NCBI RefSeq assembly: GCF_000003195.3 | Contig: NC_012877.2 | Span: forward strand, 21,540,294-21,604,293 | DNA from: Sorghum bicolor | Lineage: Eukaryota; Streptophyta; Magnoliopsida; Poales; Poaceae | Direction: 5' to 3' | DNA: 64,000 bases | Shown: piece by piece, positions 30,664 to 42,364 of the stretch | Numbering within the stretch: the first letter of the stretch is position 1 | How the letters are laid out: each line of letters starts with the position of its first letter | Position numbers and translations under genes: made by a program | Notes under the pieces: generated by a model | What the model was told of the DNA's origin: nothing | Databases searched by the model: none | Seen by the model: only the letters and a program-made list of their open reading frames with translations

Positions 30664-31510
30664 GTCAGTGCTGTAGCCCCACTCCTCGGCGTCCCCATAT
30701 CTGTGGCATCGATGCTCGTTGAGGTCATGTCGAGCATTGTGCTGTCCTTGATTATCGATGAGGCGCTCCTAGAAAGGCACTATTTTCTTAATTTGAGGCG
30801 GCAGCTCTTGAATAGATACCTCCCTCTCGTTTCCGGCTGGCTCGACGTGCTTCTCCATGGCTGAGCTTCTTGGCTTGCTGAGCTGCCGCCACATGGAGCA
30901 GACCCTACACCTCATCTCAAATGTGTCGTGCCTGGGAGTTTGAGGGTTTAGGCATGTTACGTAGCAGCATGGTTGCCGCCATGATGTTCTGACTGGCTCG
31001 ATGGAAGCTGCTGACGAGCGGCTCAGGTTCCTCATCCCCGACGATTTGTCGGTACACGTCTCGAGCACAACCACGCGCGCCCCCACCGTGCGGGTGCTGT
31101 TGGTCTCGCTCGAGGGTCCGCTCAAGCTGGCTGAGGCGCTCGCGATCCTCGTCTAGCTTGGCTTTGAGCTCTCGAAGTTGCGCAAGTTGCACAGCCTTGT
31201 CGTCTTGAGGTGGTGGGTCCACCTACCCGTCGTTCCCAGGTGTTGTGGGATCTTCCTTTGCTGCGGTAGCTCGAGCACCGGCAGTAGCATCCTGTGTGTC
31301 GTCCGTGGTAGCCATGGCCCCGTCGATGTTGAAGCACTCCCTCGTAGGGTCGTAGCTATCGGATTCGGAGTCGGGGTCTGGCTCGGCGGTGTATAAACAT
31401 CTACGCCACTCCTCCGCCAACTGCTGTCTGAGCGTGGTGATGGTGTATCGCCCAGGCCCCAGACGTCGAGGCCTGTGTATCTACGGAAAGCCTGACTACT
31501 CGGCCACTGG
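30664..31510 (-). pseudogene. Gag fragment of element E (middle part)
   Basis: Minus-strand pieces: 31223-31420 (EEWRRCLYTAEPDPDSE...DPTRECFNID), closely like the Gag end preserved in I at 60200-60294; then 30917-31222, a Gln/Arg/Glu-rich coiled coil; then 30769-31125 in another frame. Stops and frame changes separate them. They precede the capsid core, which is not present. Confidence 0.7.
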
Positions 31511-31515
31511 CTGAG

Positions 31516-32709
31516 TGATGCGACACGTTGTCTCGATCTTCACGACGTAGGATGAACACCGATAACTAGCTGAAGAACAGTCGGATAACTTGCTGCAAGC
31601 AGCGATAACTAGTGCAACCTGGCAAATAAAACTCGAAGCCAACCACCGTCTTTAACCGGCAACCTGAATCGAGGATTCGCCCAACCACACTCTCAAGGAA
31701 CCAACCAACACAGCCTACAATCAATCAAGGAATACCTTGAAGGGAGTAGGAGCACCAATTGGGAGCGGATGAAGCCGCCGCCTATGTAATCCCGCGAGGA
31801 AATCACAAGAGCAAAGGGGTAGAGATCACTCTCTGAATTTGTTAGCACGCAGCTGAACAAAGGGGTTCTGTATTTCAATTATCAAAGTCTGAGATTACAA
31901 TGAGTCTTAGGGGGTATTTATACTAGCAACAGCCCTGCTAGATAGGTATGAAAACGAAATAGAGTTTCTGAGGGAAGACAATGTGAAAGGTCCCCTCGAA
32001 ATGGATTCCCGAAGTGGCTTCGCGTGAGTGTTGGCCTCCAGAGCAGTTTCCAATAAACTGACCATAACTTTTTATTGGGAAGTCCAAATGATGATCCGTT
32101 TCTTGGGTGTGAAACTAGACTCAAAGGGCTTTCTAGCAATGTATGCCAACCAGCACGAAACATTGTTGATTGGTACAGTTTTACTTGGCAAGTTGTACCA
32201 ACATTCTGTCACGACAGACTGTTGACCTTCTGAGCAGTCTGTACTAATTCTGGTTTGCAGGCAATATGGTGTATCCAAACTGGTCGCTACTAGATTCAGT
32301 GGAAAGTAGACTCGTCAAGCTTTCCAACAAGTGCTCATGGACCTTCATAGCTTTTGTGAGTAAAAAGTTATGAAGATTCTTTGCACTGGTCCATTTTTGA
32401 CTTCCACTAGTCCGTTTTTGACTTCTTCTGGAACTTGCAATGGTCCGTTCTTCATGGTCCAATTCTTCCTTCTCTTCTTCTATATACCTGAGTACAATCA
32501 AGGTACAACACTTAGGTAGTATATAATTCTCATTAATATTAAAATGAATCTCACAAAGTAGCGCGTGGACCTCTTGTTGTAGCTTCTTTGCACGACTACG
32601 TGTAATCGGTCCATCGATGACTTGAGCTGGTGTCGGTGTAGGTGAAACTTGAGTGGGTGTAGCTTGACTTGGAGCTTGTGACATCTTGCTTGGTGGCGTG
32701 GTCATATCA
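31516..32709 (-). repeat. 3' LTR of element F (encodes the pol C-terminus)
   Basis: 1194 bp. On its own strand it is preceded by the tract AAGGGAGGGAGGA (32710-32725). It holds the last ~155 codons of pol, which end at 32244. It contains a 21-bp segment absent from the other LTR, in a run of GGTCCRTTTTTGACTTC-like repeats near 32390-32430. Confidence 0.93.
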
Positions 32710-34002
32710 TCCTCCCTCCCTTGAAAAGGAGTCGTCCTCGACTCTAAAGTGTCTTCACTTGTGAATGGTGAGAGATCAGCAACATTGAAGGAGTTGCTCA
32801 CACCATAACTTGTCGGAAGATCAATCTTGTATGCATTGTCATTGATCTTCTCAAGAACACGAAATGGACCATCTCCTCGTGGCAGCAATTTTGATTTGCG
32901 CTGCTGAGGAAAACGATCCTTGCGCAAGTGTATCCACACCAAGTCCCCGGGTTCAAATAACACCTTCTTCCTATGTTTGTTCATACTAGCAGCCTTGCAT
33001 CCTGCCTTGAGTTCAATTGCTTCCTTGGTCTTCTCGTGTACCTTCTTGATGTATGCAGCACGCTTGGAGGCTTCCATATTGGTTCTTTCATGTAATGGAA
33101 GTGGCAACAAATCTGTCGGAGCAATAGGTTTGAACCCATATACAATTTCAAAAGGACACATATTAGTGGTAGAGTGTACTGCCCTGTTATATGCAAACTC
33201 CACATGTGGCAAGCATTCCTCCCAAACCTTCAGGTTCTTTTTCACCATAGTTTGCAGCAACATTGACAATGTGCGATTCACCACTTCAGTTTGTCCATCG
33301 GTTTGAGGGTGACAAGTGGTGGAGAACAAAAGCTTGGTTCCGAGCTTTGCCCATAATGTTTTCCAAAAATAGCTCACAAACTTGACATCACGATCAGATA
33401 CAATGGTTCTAGGCATTCCATGCAGCCGCACAATTTCCCTGAAGAACAAATTAGCAATATGTGAAGCATCGTTGCTCTTGTTACAAGAAATAAAATGAGC
33501 CATCTTTGAAAATCTATCAACCACAACAAAAATTGAATCTTTTCCTTTCTGAGTTCTAGGCAATCCCAAGACAAAATCCATGCTTATGTCTTCCCAAGGA
33601 GTTTTAGGAGTAGGTAAAGGAGTATATAAACCATGAGGGTTCAGTTTAGACTTAGCTTTGTGACAGGTAACGCATCGCTCCACGAATCTGATGACATCTC
33701 TTCTCATCTTGGGCCAATAAAAGTGATCTTCTAGCAGCTCATAGGTTTTTTCTTTGTCCAAAATGGCCTGTCAATCCTCCCCCATGAGACTCCTGCAACA
33801 AAAGCAATCTAACCGAAGAATTTGGAACACAGATTTTGTTAGCTCTAAACAAAAATCCATCATGTATATGATACTTTTCCCAACCTTTTCCATTTTTACA
33901 ATGATTATATGGTTCTGAAAATTTAGGGTCATTACTGTACAGTTCTTTCAAACTTTCAAGTCCCAAAACCTTTACCTCAAGTTGGTTTCGCAACACACTT
34001 TT
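32244..34002 (-). pseudogene. Integrase of element F, extending into the LTR
   Basis: Continues the F polyprotein after a TGA at 34003-34005. HHCC zinc region: HGGGLTGHFG then CVTCHKAKSK. Catalytic core: D in ISMDFVLGLPR, D in IVSDRDVKF and E in GQTEVVNRT. The GDLVWIHLRKDRFP motif follows, then FNVADLSPF. A one-base shift in an A-run near 33745 separates the HH part from the rest. The C-terminal tail of about 155 residues is Pro/Thr/Ser-rich and then basic, and is encoded inside the 3' LTR. In CRM elements this tail carries a targeting motif that replaces a classical chromodomain; I see no classical chromodomain. Confidence 0.88.
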
Positions 34003-37000
34003 TCATGACAGAGCATCAGCAACAACATTGTCCTTACCTTTCTTATATTTCACAATGTATGGAAATGTTTCGATGAACTCAACCCATTTGGCATGACGAC
34101 GGTTCAGTTTTGCTTGTCCTTTCAAGTACTTCAAAGCTTCATGATCAGAGTGAATAACAAATTCTTTTGGCCATAAGTAGTGCTGCCATGTTTCAAGCAC
34201 ACGCACCAAAGCATATAATTCTTTATCATACACAGAATAATTCAGTTGAGCACCTCCTAGTTTTTCACTAAAATATGCTACAGGTTTTCCTTGTTGCATT
34301 AAAACTCCTCCTATCCCAATTCCACTAGCATCACATTCTATTTCAAAAGTTTTAGTGAAATCAGGAAGAACAAGTACAGGTGCTTCAGTCAAACGTTTCT
34401 TTAATTCTTGAAATGGATTTTGTTGTGATTTTTCCCATTTAAAGTCAACACCTTTCTTTGTCAATTCATTCAAAGGAGCAGCGATGGTACTGAAATCTCT
34501 CACAAACCTCCTATAAAAACCAGCAAGGCCATGAAAACTTCTTACTTGACTTACATTTGTTGGAGTTGGCCAATCCTTGAGGGCTTTCACCTTGCTTTCA
34601 TCCACTTCTATGCCCTTTCCTGATACAACAAAGCCAAGAAAAACAACATGGTCTGTGCAAAAACTGCACTTCTCAAGATTAGCAAATAATTTCTCCTTTC
34701 TAAGCTCTTCCAAGACTTGCCGAATATGATTCACATGTTCCTCAAAAGACTTGCTGTGAATTAAGATATCATCGAAGTAGACAACAACAAATTTTCCAAT
34801 GAAAGCTCTCAAGACATGGTTCATTAATCTCATGAAAGTACTAGGAGCATTAGTCAAACCAAAAGGCATAACTAACCATTCATACAGCCCAAATTTTGTT
34901 TTAAATGCAGTTTTCCATTCATCCCCTGTTTTCATTCTTATCTGATGGTATCCACTTCTCAAATCAATTTTAGTGAATATGGTGGAACCACTTATTTCAT
35001 CAAGCATGTCATCTAAACGTGGGATAGGATGGCGATAGCGAACAGTGATGTTATTTATAGCCCTACAATCAACACACATTCTCCAAGAACCATCTTTCTT
35101 AGGTACTAAAATTACAGGAACAGCAAAAGGACTTAAACTTTCACGAACAAAACCTTTATCAAGAAGTTCTTGCACTTGCCTTTGTATCTCCTTTGTTTCT
35201 TCTGGATTGGTTCGGTATGGTGGTCGATTAGGTAGTGCAGCCCCTGGAATGAGATCAATTTGATGCTCAATCCCACGAATTGGAGGTAGTCCCGCCGGTG
35301 TTTCTTCTGGAAAGACATCTCCATAGTCCTGCAAAAGATGAGACACAACACTAGGAAGAGAGGTCATGTCGTTAGCTGAAATTAAAATGTCTTTGTATAC
35401 AAGTACAAAGAGCACTTGTTCGGGGTTGTTCCTCACTTCTCTCATTTCAGATTTTGTGGCTAGCATGACTAAATTCTCTCCCTCTCCTTTCTTTTTCTCC
35501 CTCAAATTTGGCTTGTGGCACTCACTCACCGAATTGTGGATGGCACTCAATTTCTTTTGCTCTCCTTCCTCTCTACTCACTGGAACAATTTCAGATTTCT
35601 TCTCTAAATGTTCAGCCATGATTTGTTGGGGTGTCATAGGCTTGAGGACAAACTTCTTCCCAGTTAGATTGATAGTAAACTGATTTGTTCTCCCACAATG
35701 TTGGCTATATCGATCATATTGCCATGGCCTCCCAAGCAGCAAGTGACACACCGACATAGGCACCACATCACACTCTACTGTGTCAACATATTCACTAATC
35801 TTGAATGGAACATTTACTTTATATCCAATCTTGATATCTCCCGAATCATTCAGCCACTGTACATGATATGGATGTGGGTGTCGTACCAGCTTCAGGCCAA
35901 GTTTATCAGTCATCTCACGACTAGCAAGATTATGGCAGCTCCCTCCATCAATAATCACCTTCACCACCTTATCATGCACCTTTGCTCTGGTTTGAAATAA
36001 ATTATGTCGCTGCCCATTTTCAGCTCCTTTCATTTGAACACTCAAGATTTGAGTCACCACAAGAGCAGCACCATGCTCAAATTCACAGCCAGTCTGTTCC
36101 TCATCTTGATGGGCCTCACCAACATGTTCTTCCTCAGCTTCCTCTTCACTAGCTGATTCAAATTCTCCACTATCATTCACAATGACCACACGATTATTTG
36201 GACACTCTCTTGATACATGTCCACGGCCTCCACACTTGAAGCACTGAATTCCACTACTCTTGGAAGTGGAACCCACTGAAGTAGTGTTTGATGCTGCTGG
36301 TTTTGAACTTGGGACAGCAGTGTTCTTTCCACTAAAAGTACCTTGAAAATTAGATCGTGAGCCTCCACTTGAGCCTTTCACCATGGATGGTTCAGCAGAA
36401 AACTTGGTGATTGATTTGCTTCCTCCAGAGAAGTTCCTCATACCAAAGGACAAGGACTTGCTGCTCTTAGCATCTTGCTGCAATTGTCGTTCAGCTTTGG
36501 TTGCTTGATGTACCAAATCAATAAGATAACGGTATGGCTGAAACTCAACAATGCGCTGAATATTGCGATGCAGCCCAGCCATAAAACGTGCAATAGTTTG
36601 CTCTTCATCTTCATACACATTGGCTCTAATCATAGATTTCTCCATCTCCTTATAATACTCTTCAACAGAGAGACTTCCTTGCTTCAAATTCTGCAATTTA
36701 TCAAAAAGATCACGCCGATAGTGCTTCGGCACAAAACGACTTCTCATTTCTCTCTTCATTTCATCCCATGTTGCAATAGGATGTCTTCCATCTTCTTCAT
36801 GATCACTGAGGAGCTGCTCCCACCATATCAGAGCATATCCTTCAAACTCCAGAGATGCCATTGCCAGCTTCTTCTCTTCTGAATAATTATGCAAGCGAAA
36901 GATTTTATCCACTTTCAGCTCCCAAGTGAAATAAGCTTCAGGATCAGACCCACCATCAAACTTTGGCATGGTAAACTTTAGTTTTCCCAGCCTCTCCTCA

Positions 37001-37344
37001 TGATTGCCTCTTCTACGATGTCGGCGACCATATCGATATTGAGAATGATCAGCATCATCCTCCTTTTCACATTCTTCATCATCATGATTCCTTCGACCTT
37101 GACCTCTTCCCCTACCTCGGTTCCTCCTTCCTTGTTCCCTTGAGCTTCTACTAGCAGCACTTATATCACTCATATCTCCATCTTCACTATGGTTGCTTGC
37201 TCTATCATGAGGTTGGCGACGCCTTCTGATTTCAGTCATAAGGTTCTGAAGATCTTGTGTCAACCTATCTTGCTTTTCTTCTATGCTTTGTCGGAGTTCA
37301 TTAAATTGTGCCAAAGTGACACAATCCTCTATTCCATCACCCAT
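34003..37344 (-). CDS. Gag-protease-RT-RNase H polyprotein of element F
   Basis: 1113-residue open frame from the ATG at 37342-37344. Gag capsid lies around residues 120-290, and the CCHC knuckle [14 protein letters not shown] near residue 372. The protease has the DGGSC active-site variant ([13 protein letters not shown] near residue 470). RT runs from about residue 690 to 860 with YFDDILIHS as the catalytic box. RNase H follows, with [13 protein letters not shown] and ending in VVADALS. The N-terminal region is rich in Arg/Asp/Glu. The frame is intact until a TGA that is one CpG transition from Arg and separates integrase. It is the best-preserved pol in the window. Confidence 0.93.
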   Translation of the reverse strand: MGDGIEDCVTLAQFNELRQSIEEKQDRLTQDLQNLMTEIRRRRQPHDRASNHSEDGDMSDISAASRSSREQGRRNRGRGRGQGRRNHDDEECEKEDDADHSQYRYGRRHRRRGNHEERLGKLKFTMPKFDGGSDPEAYFTWELKVDKIFRLHNYSEEKKLAMASLEFEGYALIWWEQLLSDHEEDGRHPIATWDEMKREMRSRFVPKHYRRDLFDKLQNLKQGSLSVEEYYKEMEKSMIRANVYEDEEQTIARFMAGLHRNIQRIVEFQPYRYLIDLVHQATKAERQLQQDAKSSKSLSFGMRNFSGGSKSITKFSAEPSMVKGSSGGSRSNFQGTFSGKNTAVPSSKPAASNTTSVGSTSKSSGIQCFKCGGRGHVSRECPNNRVVIVNDSGEFESASEEEAEEEHVGEAHQDEEQTGCEFEHGAALVVTQILSVQMKGAENGQRHNLFQTRAKVHDKVVKVIIDGGSCHNLASREMTDKLGLKLVRHPHPYHVQWLNDSGDIKIGYKVNVPFKISEYVDTVECDVVPMSVCHLLLGRPWQYDRYSQHCGRTNQFTINLTGKKFVLKPMTPQQIMAEHLEKKSEIVPVSREEGEQKKLSAIHNSVSECHKPNLREKKKGEGENLVMLATKSEMREVRNNPEQVLFVLVYKDILISANDMTSLPSVVSHLLQDYGDVFPEETPAGLPPIRGIEHQIDLIPGAALPNRPPYRTNPEETKEIQRQVQELLDKGFVRESLSPFAVPVILVPKKDGSWRMCVDCRAINNITVRYRHPIPRLDDMLDEISGSTIFTKIDLRSGYHQIRMKTGDEWKTAFKTKFGLYEWLVMPFGLTNAPSTFMRLMNHVLRAFIGKFVVVYFDDILIHSKSFEEHVNHIRQVLEELRKEKLFANLEKCSFCTDHVVFLGFVVSGKGIEVDESKVKALKDWPTPTNVSQVRSFHGLAGFYRRFVRDFSTIAAPLNELTKKGVDFKWEKSQQNPFQELKKRLTEAPVLVLPDFTKTFEIECDASGIGIGGVLMQQGKPVAYFSEKLGGAQLNYSVYDKELYALVRVLETWQHYLWPKEFVIHSDHEALKYLKGQAKLNRRHAKWVEFIETFPYIVKYKKGKDNVVADALS

Positions 37345-38221
37345 CTTCCTCTCTAACCACCAAGGATCTTATGAATTCCTCTACTGCAGATTACAATGAA
37401 AACAAATGTGTGGTGGCAACTGAAAGTGATGGCGAGGCGAATACAAGAACAGAGAGTACCGATTACGATGGTTTTTTTATGTGGAGCTTGGTGCAGAGTA
37501 ATACACAAGGAATGCAATCTGAATTCTAGTTGTTGTAAAGTTAAGTAACGATCCAAACTAGAAGTTCTCTGCCTAGTGCTGATCAAAAGATTCGAAGTGT
37601 ATAAATAGATCACACACACGCAAAGAAATTTCAGAACTGATGCAAACAAGGTGTATGATTGGGATGCAAGTGTTGCAATCAGACCCAACCAAAGTTTTGC
37701 ACCAAACAAAGATAGCAAACTGGTTGTAGAACTTGATATGAAACTTTCAGCACTTGTGCACATAAACCAACTAATCTTTCAGACTTTCTCTCTGAACCTT
37801 TCTCAACTTTTTTTTTTCACTTCACTTTTTTTTTTGCACTTTCTTTTCTTTTTTTTGACACACTTTTTTTTATATATAGAACTAAAAACAGGGATCAGAT
37901 TATGATACTTGTACAACTGAAGACAGAAATAAAACAACAACCAGTAGCTAGATAGGATCAAAGTTAACACAAAGGATGATATAGGCTATAGAGATTTTTT
38001 TTTGTGGGGATTTTTAGATATAAAAGAGGCACAAAGAACACGCGAAGGATAAATGATCAGCAACTATAACAAAGACTCTAATGGACTGCGACTTAACCGA
38101 ACTCACTAAAATAACAGATTGAAACAAGGTCTAAGCAATATATTTTTCTGGCTTTTTGGTGGATAGGACGAAGCAAAATATATATGTAGCTTGGGATAAA
38201 ATTCCTACCGTGGTAACGAAA
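37345..38221 (-). other. 5' leader of element F, A-rich on the sense strand
   Basis: 877 bases between primer site and gag. Plus-strand T-runs at 37808-37876 (sense-strand A-runs) dominate. No ORF of note. It probably holds packaging signals. Confidence 0.6.
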
Positions 38222-38233
38222 GCTTTGATACCA
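38222..38233 (-). other. Primer-binding site of element F (tRNA-Met type)
   Basis: The minus strand reads TGGTATCAAAGC, two bases from the LTR. This is one base from the common plant initiator tRNA-Met complement TGGTATCAGAGC. Confidence 0.8.
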
Positions 38234-38235
38234 GA

Positions 38236-39408
38236 TGATGCGACACGTTGTCCCGATCTTCACGACGTAGGATGAACACCGATAACTAGCTGAAGAACAG
38301 CCGGATAACTTGCTGCAAGCAGCGATAACTAGTGCAACCTGGCAAATAAAACTCGAAGCCAACCACCGTCTTTAATCGGCAACCTGAATCGAGGATTCGC
38401 CCAACCACACTCTCAAGGAACCAACCAACACAGCCTACAATCAATCAAAGAATACCTTGAAGGGAGTAGGAGCACCAATTGGGAGCGGATGAAGCCGCCG
38501 CCTATGTAATCCCGCGAGGAAATCACAAGAGCAAAGGGGTAGAGATCACTCTCTGAATTTGTTAGCACGCAGCTGAACAAAGGGGTTCTGTATTTCAATT
38601 ATCAAAGTCTGAGATTACAATGAGTCTTAGGGGGTATTTATACTAGCAACAGCCCTGCTAGATAGGTATGAAAACGAAATAGAGTTTCTGAGGGAAGACA
38701 ATATGAAAGGTCCCCTCGAAATGTTTTCCCGAAGTGGCTTCGCGTGACTGTTGGCCTCCAGAGCAGTTTCCAATAAACTGACCATAACTTTTTATTGGGA
38801 AGTCCAAATGATGATCCGTTTCTTGGGTGTCAAACTAGACTCAAAGGGCTTTCTAGCAATGTATGCCAACCAGCACGAAACATTGTTGATTGGTACAGTT
38901 TTACTTGGCAAGTTGTACCAACATTCTGTCACGACAGACTGTTGACCTTCTGAGCAGTCTGTACTAATTCTGGTTTGCAGGCAATATGGTGTATCCAAAC
39001 TGGTCGCTACTAGATTCAGTGGAAAGTAGACTCGTCAAGCTTTCCAACAAGTGCTCATGGACCTTCATAGCTTTTGTGAGTAAAAAGTTATGAAGATTCT
39101 TTGCACTGGTCCGTTTTTGACTTCTTCTGGAACTTGCACTGGTCCGTTCTTCATGGTCCGATTCTTCCTTTTCTTCTTCTATATACCTGAGTACAATCAA
39201 GGTACAACACTTAGGTAGTATATAATTCTCATTAATGTTAAAATGAATCTCACAAAGTAGCGCGTGGACCTCTTGTTGTAGCTTCTTTGCACGACTACGT
39301 GTAATCGGTCCATCGATGACTTGAGCTGGTGTCGGTGTAGGTGAAACTTGAGTGGGTGTAGCTTGACTTGGAGCTTGTGACATCTTGCTTGGTGGCGTGG
39401 TCATATCA
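38236..39408 (-). repeat. 5' LTR of element F
   Basis: 1173 bp direct repeat of 31516-32709, adjoining the primer site on the left and the duplication ctgag on the right. Coding similarity to the pol tail is carried here too but lacks a start. Confidence 0.93.
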
Positions 39409-39413
39409 CTGAG

Positions 39414-39942
39414 TTCGCTACTGTGTCTCTGTGTCACGCGGGAGGACCAGTGGTCGCTCCACGCACGTCCCGGCACCTGGACATATTGTCCTAGCGAGCG
39501 ATGTCACGGTGTTGTCCAAGCCGAACGGGAGCATCCGCCTCATGGCGAATAGACCGTGTGGTAGCAGTGCAGATGGAGGTGAGGGTGCACGGGGTACGCT
39601 ATCGCCTGACGCCGTCGTGCGACCGTTCTGACATCTGGCCGTCTTGACTGTGGTCTCGGCGCGTGGAGCGGTCGGCTCCTCCACCGTTGTCCGTCCCGCA
39701 CGAGGCGATGATCGTGTAGTGGAGGTGGGGCGGTGGCGATGCTAGACATGCCTCCTCTTGGGCGGGGAAGCATGGTGGTGAGGCCATTTCTGAGCCTTTG
39801 ATCGTGTGGGCCTGGCACGAACCCCTCCAGGTCCTTTGATTGAGAGCAGGATCATATCATAGCCGAAGCCAGTGGACATGAACACAAGGCTCCCAAACCA
39901 AATCACCGTGGAGCGTGGGATCAGCGAGACGTGAGTGGCCAT
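39414..39942 (-). pseudogene. Gag N-terminus of element E
   Basis: The ATG at 39940-39942 opens MATHVSLIPRSTVIWFGSL, matching the start of I Gag at 59590 (ASPIPRSTVIWFGSLEF). Frame changes follow at about 39742 and 39540. The N-terminus includes LSIKGPGG and Arg/Pro-rich stretches. It is cut at 39409 by F and continues at 31515. Confidence 0.75.
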
Positions 39943-39979
39943 CCAGAAAGAGGTGGGAAGTCAGTGGTAACACGCAAGA

Positions 39980-39997
39980 CCCCTACCTGTCGCGCCA
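39980..39997 (-). other. Primer-binding site of element E
   Basis: The minus strand reads TGGCGCGACAGGTAGGGG, one base different from the I site at 59534-59551. This GGCGCGCCAGGTAGGGG type is common in Tat-lineage grass elements, usually assigned to tRNA-Arg; the tRNA was not checked. Confidence 0.75.
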
Positions 39998-39999
39998 AC

Positions 40000-41092
40000 T
40001 GTCGGTGTTTTGACACCGTGGGGTGACATCAACGAGTGAGTTTGTGTGCGTGCTCCCTTTTCCGGACGGTGATGCAAGAGTGGCACAAATATTTATCCTG
40101 GTTCGGTAAGAGAAGGCCCTACGTCCAGCGGGGGGAGAGACTTTGTATTATCTTGCACCGAAGTGCTTGTACAGGGGCGAATACAAGCAAATGTAGCTAA
40201 GGGTTCTAAGTCCTAGCCGATGGAGGTGGTGTGTGAATCGTATTCTATGAGTTGTGTTGGATGCGTATGTCGCCTCCTTCGGATGTCGTCCTCAATGTCC
40301 CCTTTTATAGTTCCAAGGGGACACCTAGGTTACAAGGTGTAGGTATTAGAATAAGCCTCGATAGGGGTATGGCGCTAGCCTACTCGAGGCTTCCGTACCG
40401 GCATGGCCTTGAGCCGTCTTGTTATGGGGTACTTTGGTGATGATGGTGTGTACGTGTCCCAAACTCAACTCCCGTACATCGTCTTGTATTGGCTCGGGCG
40501 TGAGCACACTTGTACGTTGTGGCAGTAGTCACATCTGGGGTGGTTGAAGCGCTGACTTCCATCGCCTGATCCTTTCCTGGGAAGGAACATGTCTGCTCAA
40601 GGGTCGGGCGGCACGAGTGGCTTTGCTGTGTGGGAGCACTGACTTCATGCGTCTTGAGTGGTGCCACGATGGGATATCACATCTACTTACTGTACCGAAT
40701 CGTACCTTCATCCATCCTTGGGGATAAAGCTAGAAAAGGTGGAGATTTGATGGTTGCTTGTTCCCCTATCACGCTTCTCGTGACTGTTGGGTTAGGTGGG
40801 AGCACAGCAGTCGCATTAAATGCCTTGACTTCCATACCAGCGATAGGTGGAGGGGGACGCCTTTACGCTCGAGGCCCGTTGGCTCGCTCGAGCTACTTCC
40901 GTACTCGACGGTCGCTGGCTATCGAGCCCCTATCGATTCGCTGGACCCGGTTTCCGTGTTCGAGGCCACGATCGACACCGGGCCCTAGTGATCACGTATT
41001 TATGTTGGAGCATTGAGTTCGAGCCTCATTTTGTTTGTGAATCCTCTCATTGTGAGTGTTGGTGGGCATACCCCCTATTGACATCCTCGACA
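40000..41092 (-). repeat. LTR of element E
   Basis: 1093 bp. On the minus strand it starts TGTCGAGGATGTC and ends ACACCGACA, matching the I LTR (TGTCGAGGGTATC...ACACCGACA). TATAAAA on the minus strand lies at 40303-40309. A primer site follows it, so it is a 5' LTR for E. An antisense ORF of Tat type lies beyond its outer edge. Confidence 0.85.
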
Positions 41093-41934
41093 ACTCCTTT
41101 GAGGGCTATATTGCTCTTTCGGACCAGGGCGTTCTCCATTTCCCTTTACGTTGAGGGGCGGTTACTCTAGGCGGAAGCCCCCGAGCCTCGTTTGCTAGTT
41201 TTCCCTTTTGCGGCGAGGAGCATGATGTACATCCAATGGAACGAGCATCATCGTCCTGGGTGAGCTTTTATTAGGTAATCCAAGCGAGAACCCATGCCCC
41301 GTTCAATGGGTTGGCTGCAGCCCGAAGGCGTTCTCATGAAATCTAGGCTAGTGTGGTCGAGGATACTTGTCTCGTTCGTTAGAGTCCAGCGGCTCAATGC
41401 CTCCCTTCGTGGGGATTCCTCTCGACCTCCTTGCCTTTGCCTTGGATACTCCCAACGAGTCCTCAAGGCATGCCTTGTTTCGACCTCTTACTGGTTGTCC
41501 CTGACTCGGCTACTCGAGGGCAACCGTCGAACCCAGTCAGTGGGCCAGTCTACGCTCCCTTGAGGTTCTAGCGGCAGCACGCGCTGAACTTACCATGCGA
41601 CGGAAGGAAGGGCCGTGGCGGTTTGTTTTACTACCCATTGGGCACGTCTTTTTAGGAGGTAGCCGTTGCGGTGCTGTTCCATTAGGCAGAATCCATAGTG
41701 TCCTGTCACAGAGGGGGATGGGACCGTTAGGCAGCGCATTCATTGCGGGAGTTACCGTGATTACCGGATCCGCCCGTTGTGGCGCGCCTATATATATTGA
41801 GGTTCCGTCCAGCTACTCCCTCTTCCGCATTCGGCCATCGCTTTCGTTAATTCTCTCCCTGCATCACCCTATGCAAAAAGAGCTCAAAGAGAGAGATCGT
41901 TAGGGCCCCGCCGCACCTTTCCGTGCTCTAGAAG
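41093..41934 (+). promoter_or_regulatory. Promoter and leader region of the antisense ORF
   Basis: 842 bases with no ORF of its own that I trust. TATATATA at 41789-41796 lies about 140 bases upstream of the ATG at 41935, and a CT-rich leader follows. A CCCCCGAGCCTCG run lies at about 41178-41190. A weak purine stretch (AAAGGAGT on the minus strand) adjoins the E LTR. Confidence 0.45.
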
Positions 41935-42364
41935 ATGCCGGTGAGACTTATCGCCGCCGACGAGTGGCGCCCGTGGACCGTGATGGAGCACCGGCTGTGG
42001 GACTTGGACAAGGAGGGGCTCCTGTGTCCCCTTACTTCCTTGACACGGCTCGAGTGGATTGCGCCACCGGCAGAGCACCAGGAGCCAAGCCCGCTGGAGG
42101 GCTATGTCGTCTCCTTCGTCGAGTTTCGTCGCCATGGGCTCGGGTCTCCTCTCAGCCGCTTCATGAGGGCACTTCTCTACCACTACAGCATTGAGCTTCA
42201 GCATTTCTCCCCCAATGCAATCTCCGCCGCGGCGATCTTCGCCGCGGTGTGTGATGGCTATTTGGGAGTGATGCCGCACTGGGATTTGTGGCTCCATCTC
42301 TTCCGAGGAGAGCAGTTCTGCGCTCCTGGTGGGACCGCTAGGGTTAGGAAGCCGGTACGAGGCG
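41935..42364 (+). pseudogene. Transposase_28-type antisense ORF (truncated by J)
   Basis: 143 residues (MPVRLIAADEWRPW...). The part with GYVVSFVEFRRHGLGSPLSRF, LLYHYSIELQHFSPN and PHWDLWLHLF matches the putative gypsy-type transposon family (Transposase_28, PF04195), known as extra ORFs of Tat-lineage elements and often antisense to pol. Function is unknown. It is cut after VRKPV by element J at 42365. Its orientation is opposite to element E on its left, as expected of such an ORF. Confidence 0.7.

Larger units (their letters stand above)
31516..39408 (-). mobile_element. CRM-clade chromovirus F
   Basis: 7893 bp, minus strand, with duplication ctgag at 31511-31515 and 39409-39413. LTRs begin TGAT and end ATCA. 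The primer site is tRNA-Met type and the pol ORF runs into the 3' LTR, a CRM-clade trait. LTR divergence is about 14 substitutions in 1173 positions (1.2%) plus one 21-bp indel, so roughly half a million years. Gag-pol carries only one stop and one frameshift that I can see. Confidence 0.9.
30664..41092 (-). mobile_element. Tat-lineage element E, 5' part (interrupted by F)
   Basis: The 5' LTR is at 40000-41092, the primer site at 39980-39997, and gag runs leftwards from 39942 to 39409, then after F from 31515 to 30664, where D's LTR cuts it. The LTR, primer site and Gag N-terminus match element I. Pol and the 3' LTR would lie left of D. Confidence 0.8.

Noticed and set aside
36475..36882. Plus-strand 135-codon ORF inside F gag
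   Set aside because: Exact antisense shadow of the strongly supported gag frame; hydrophobic low-information sequence.
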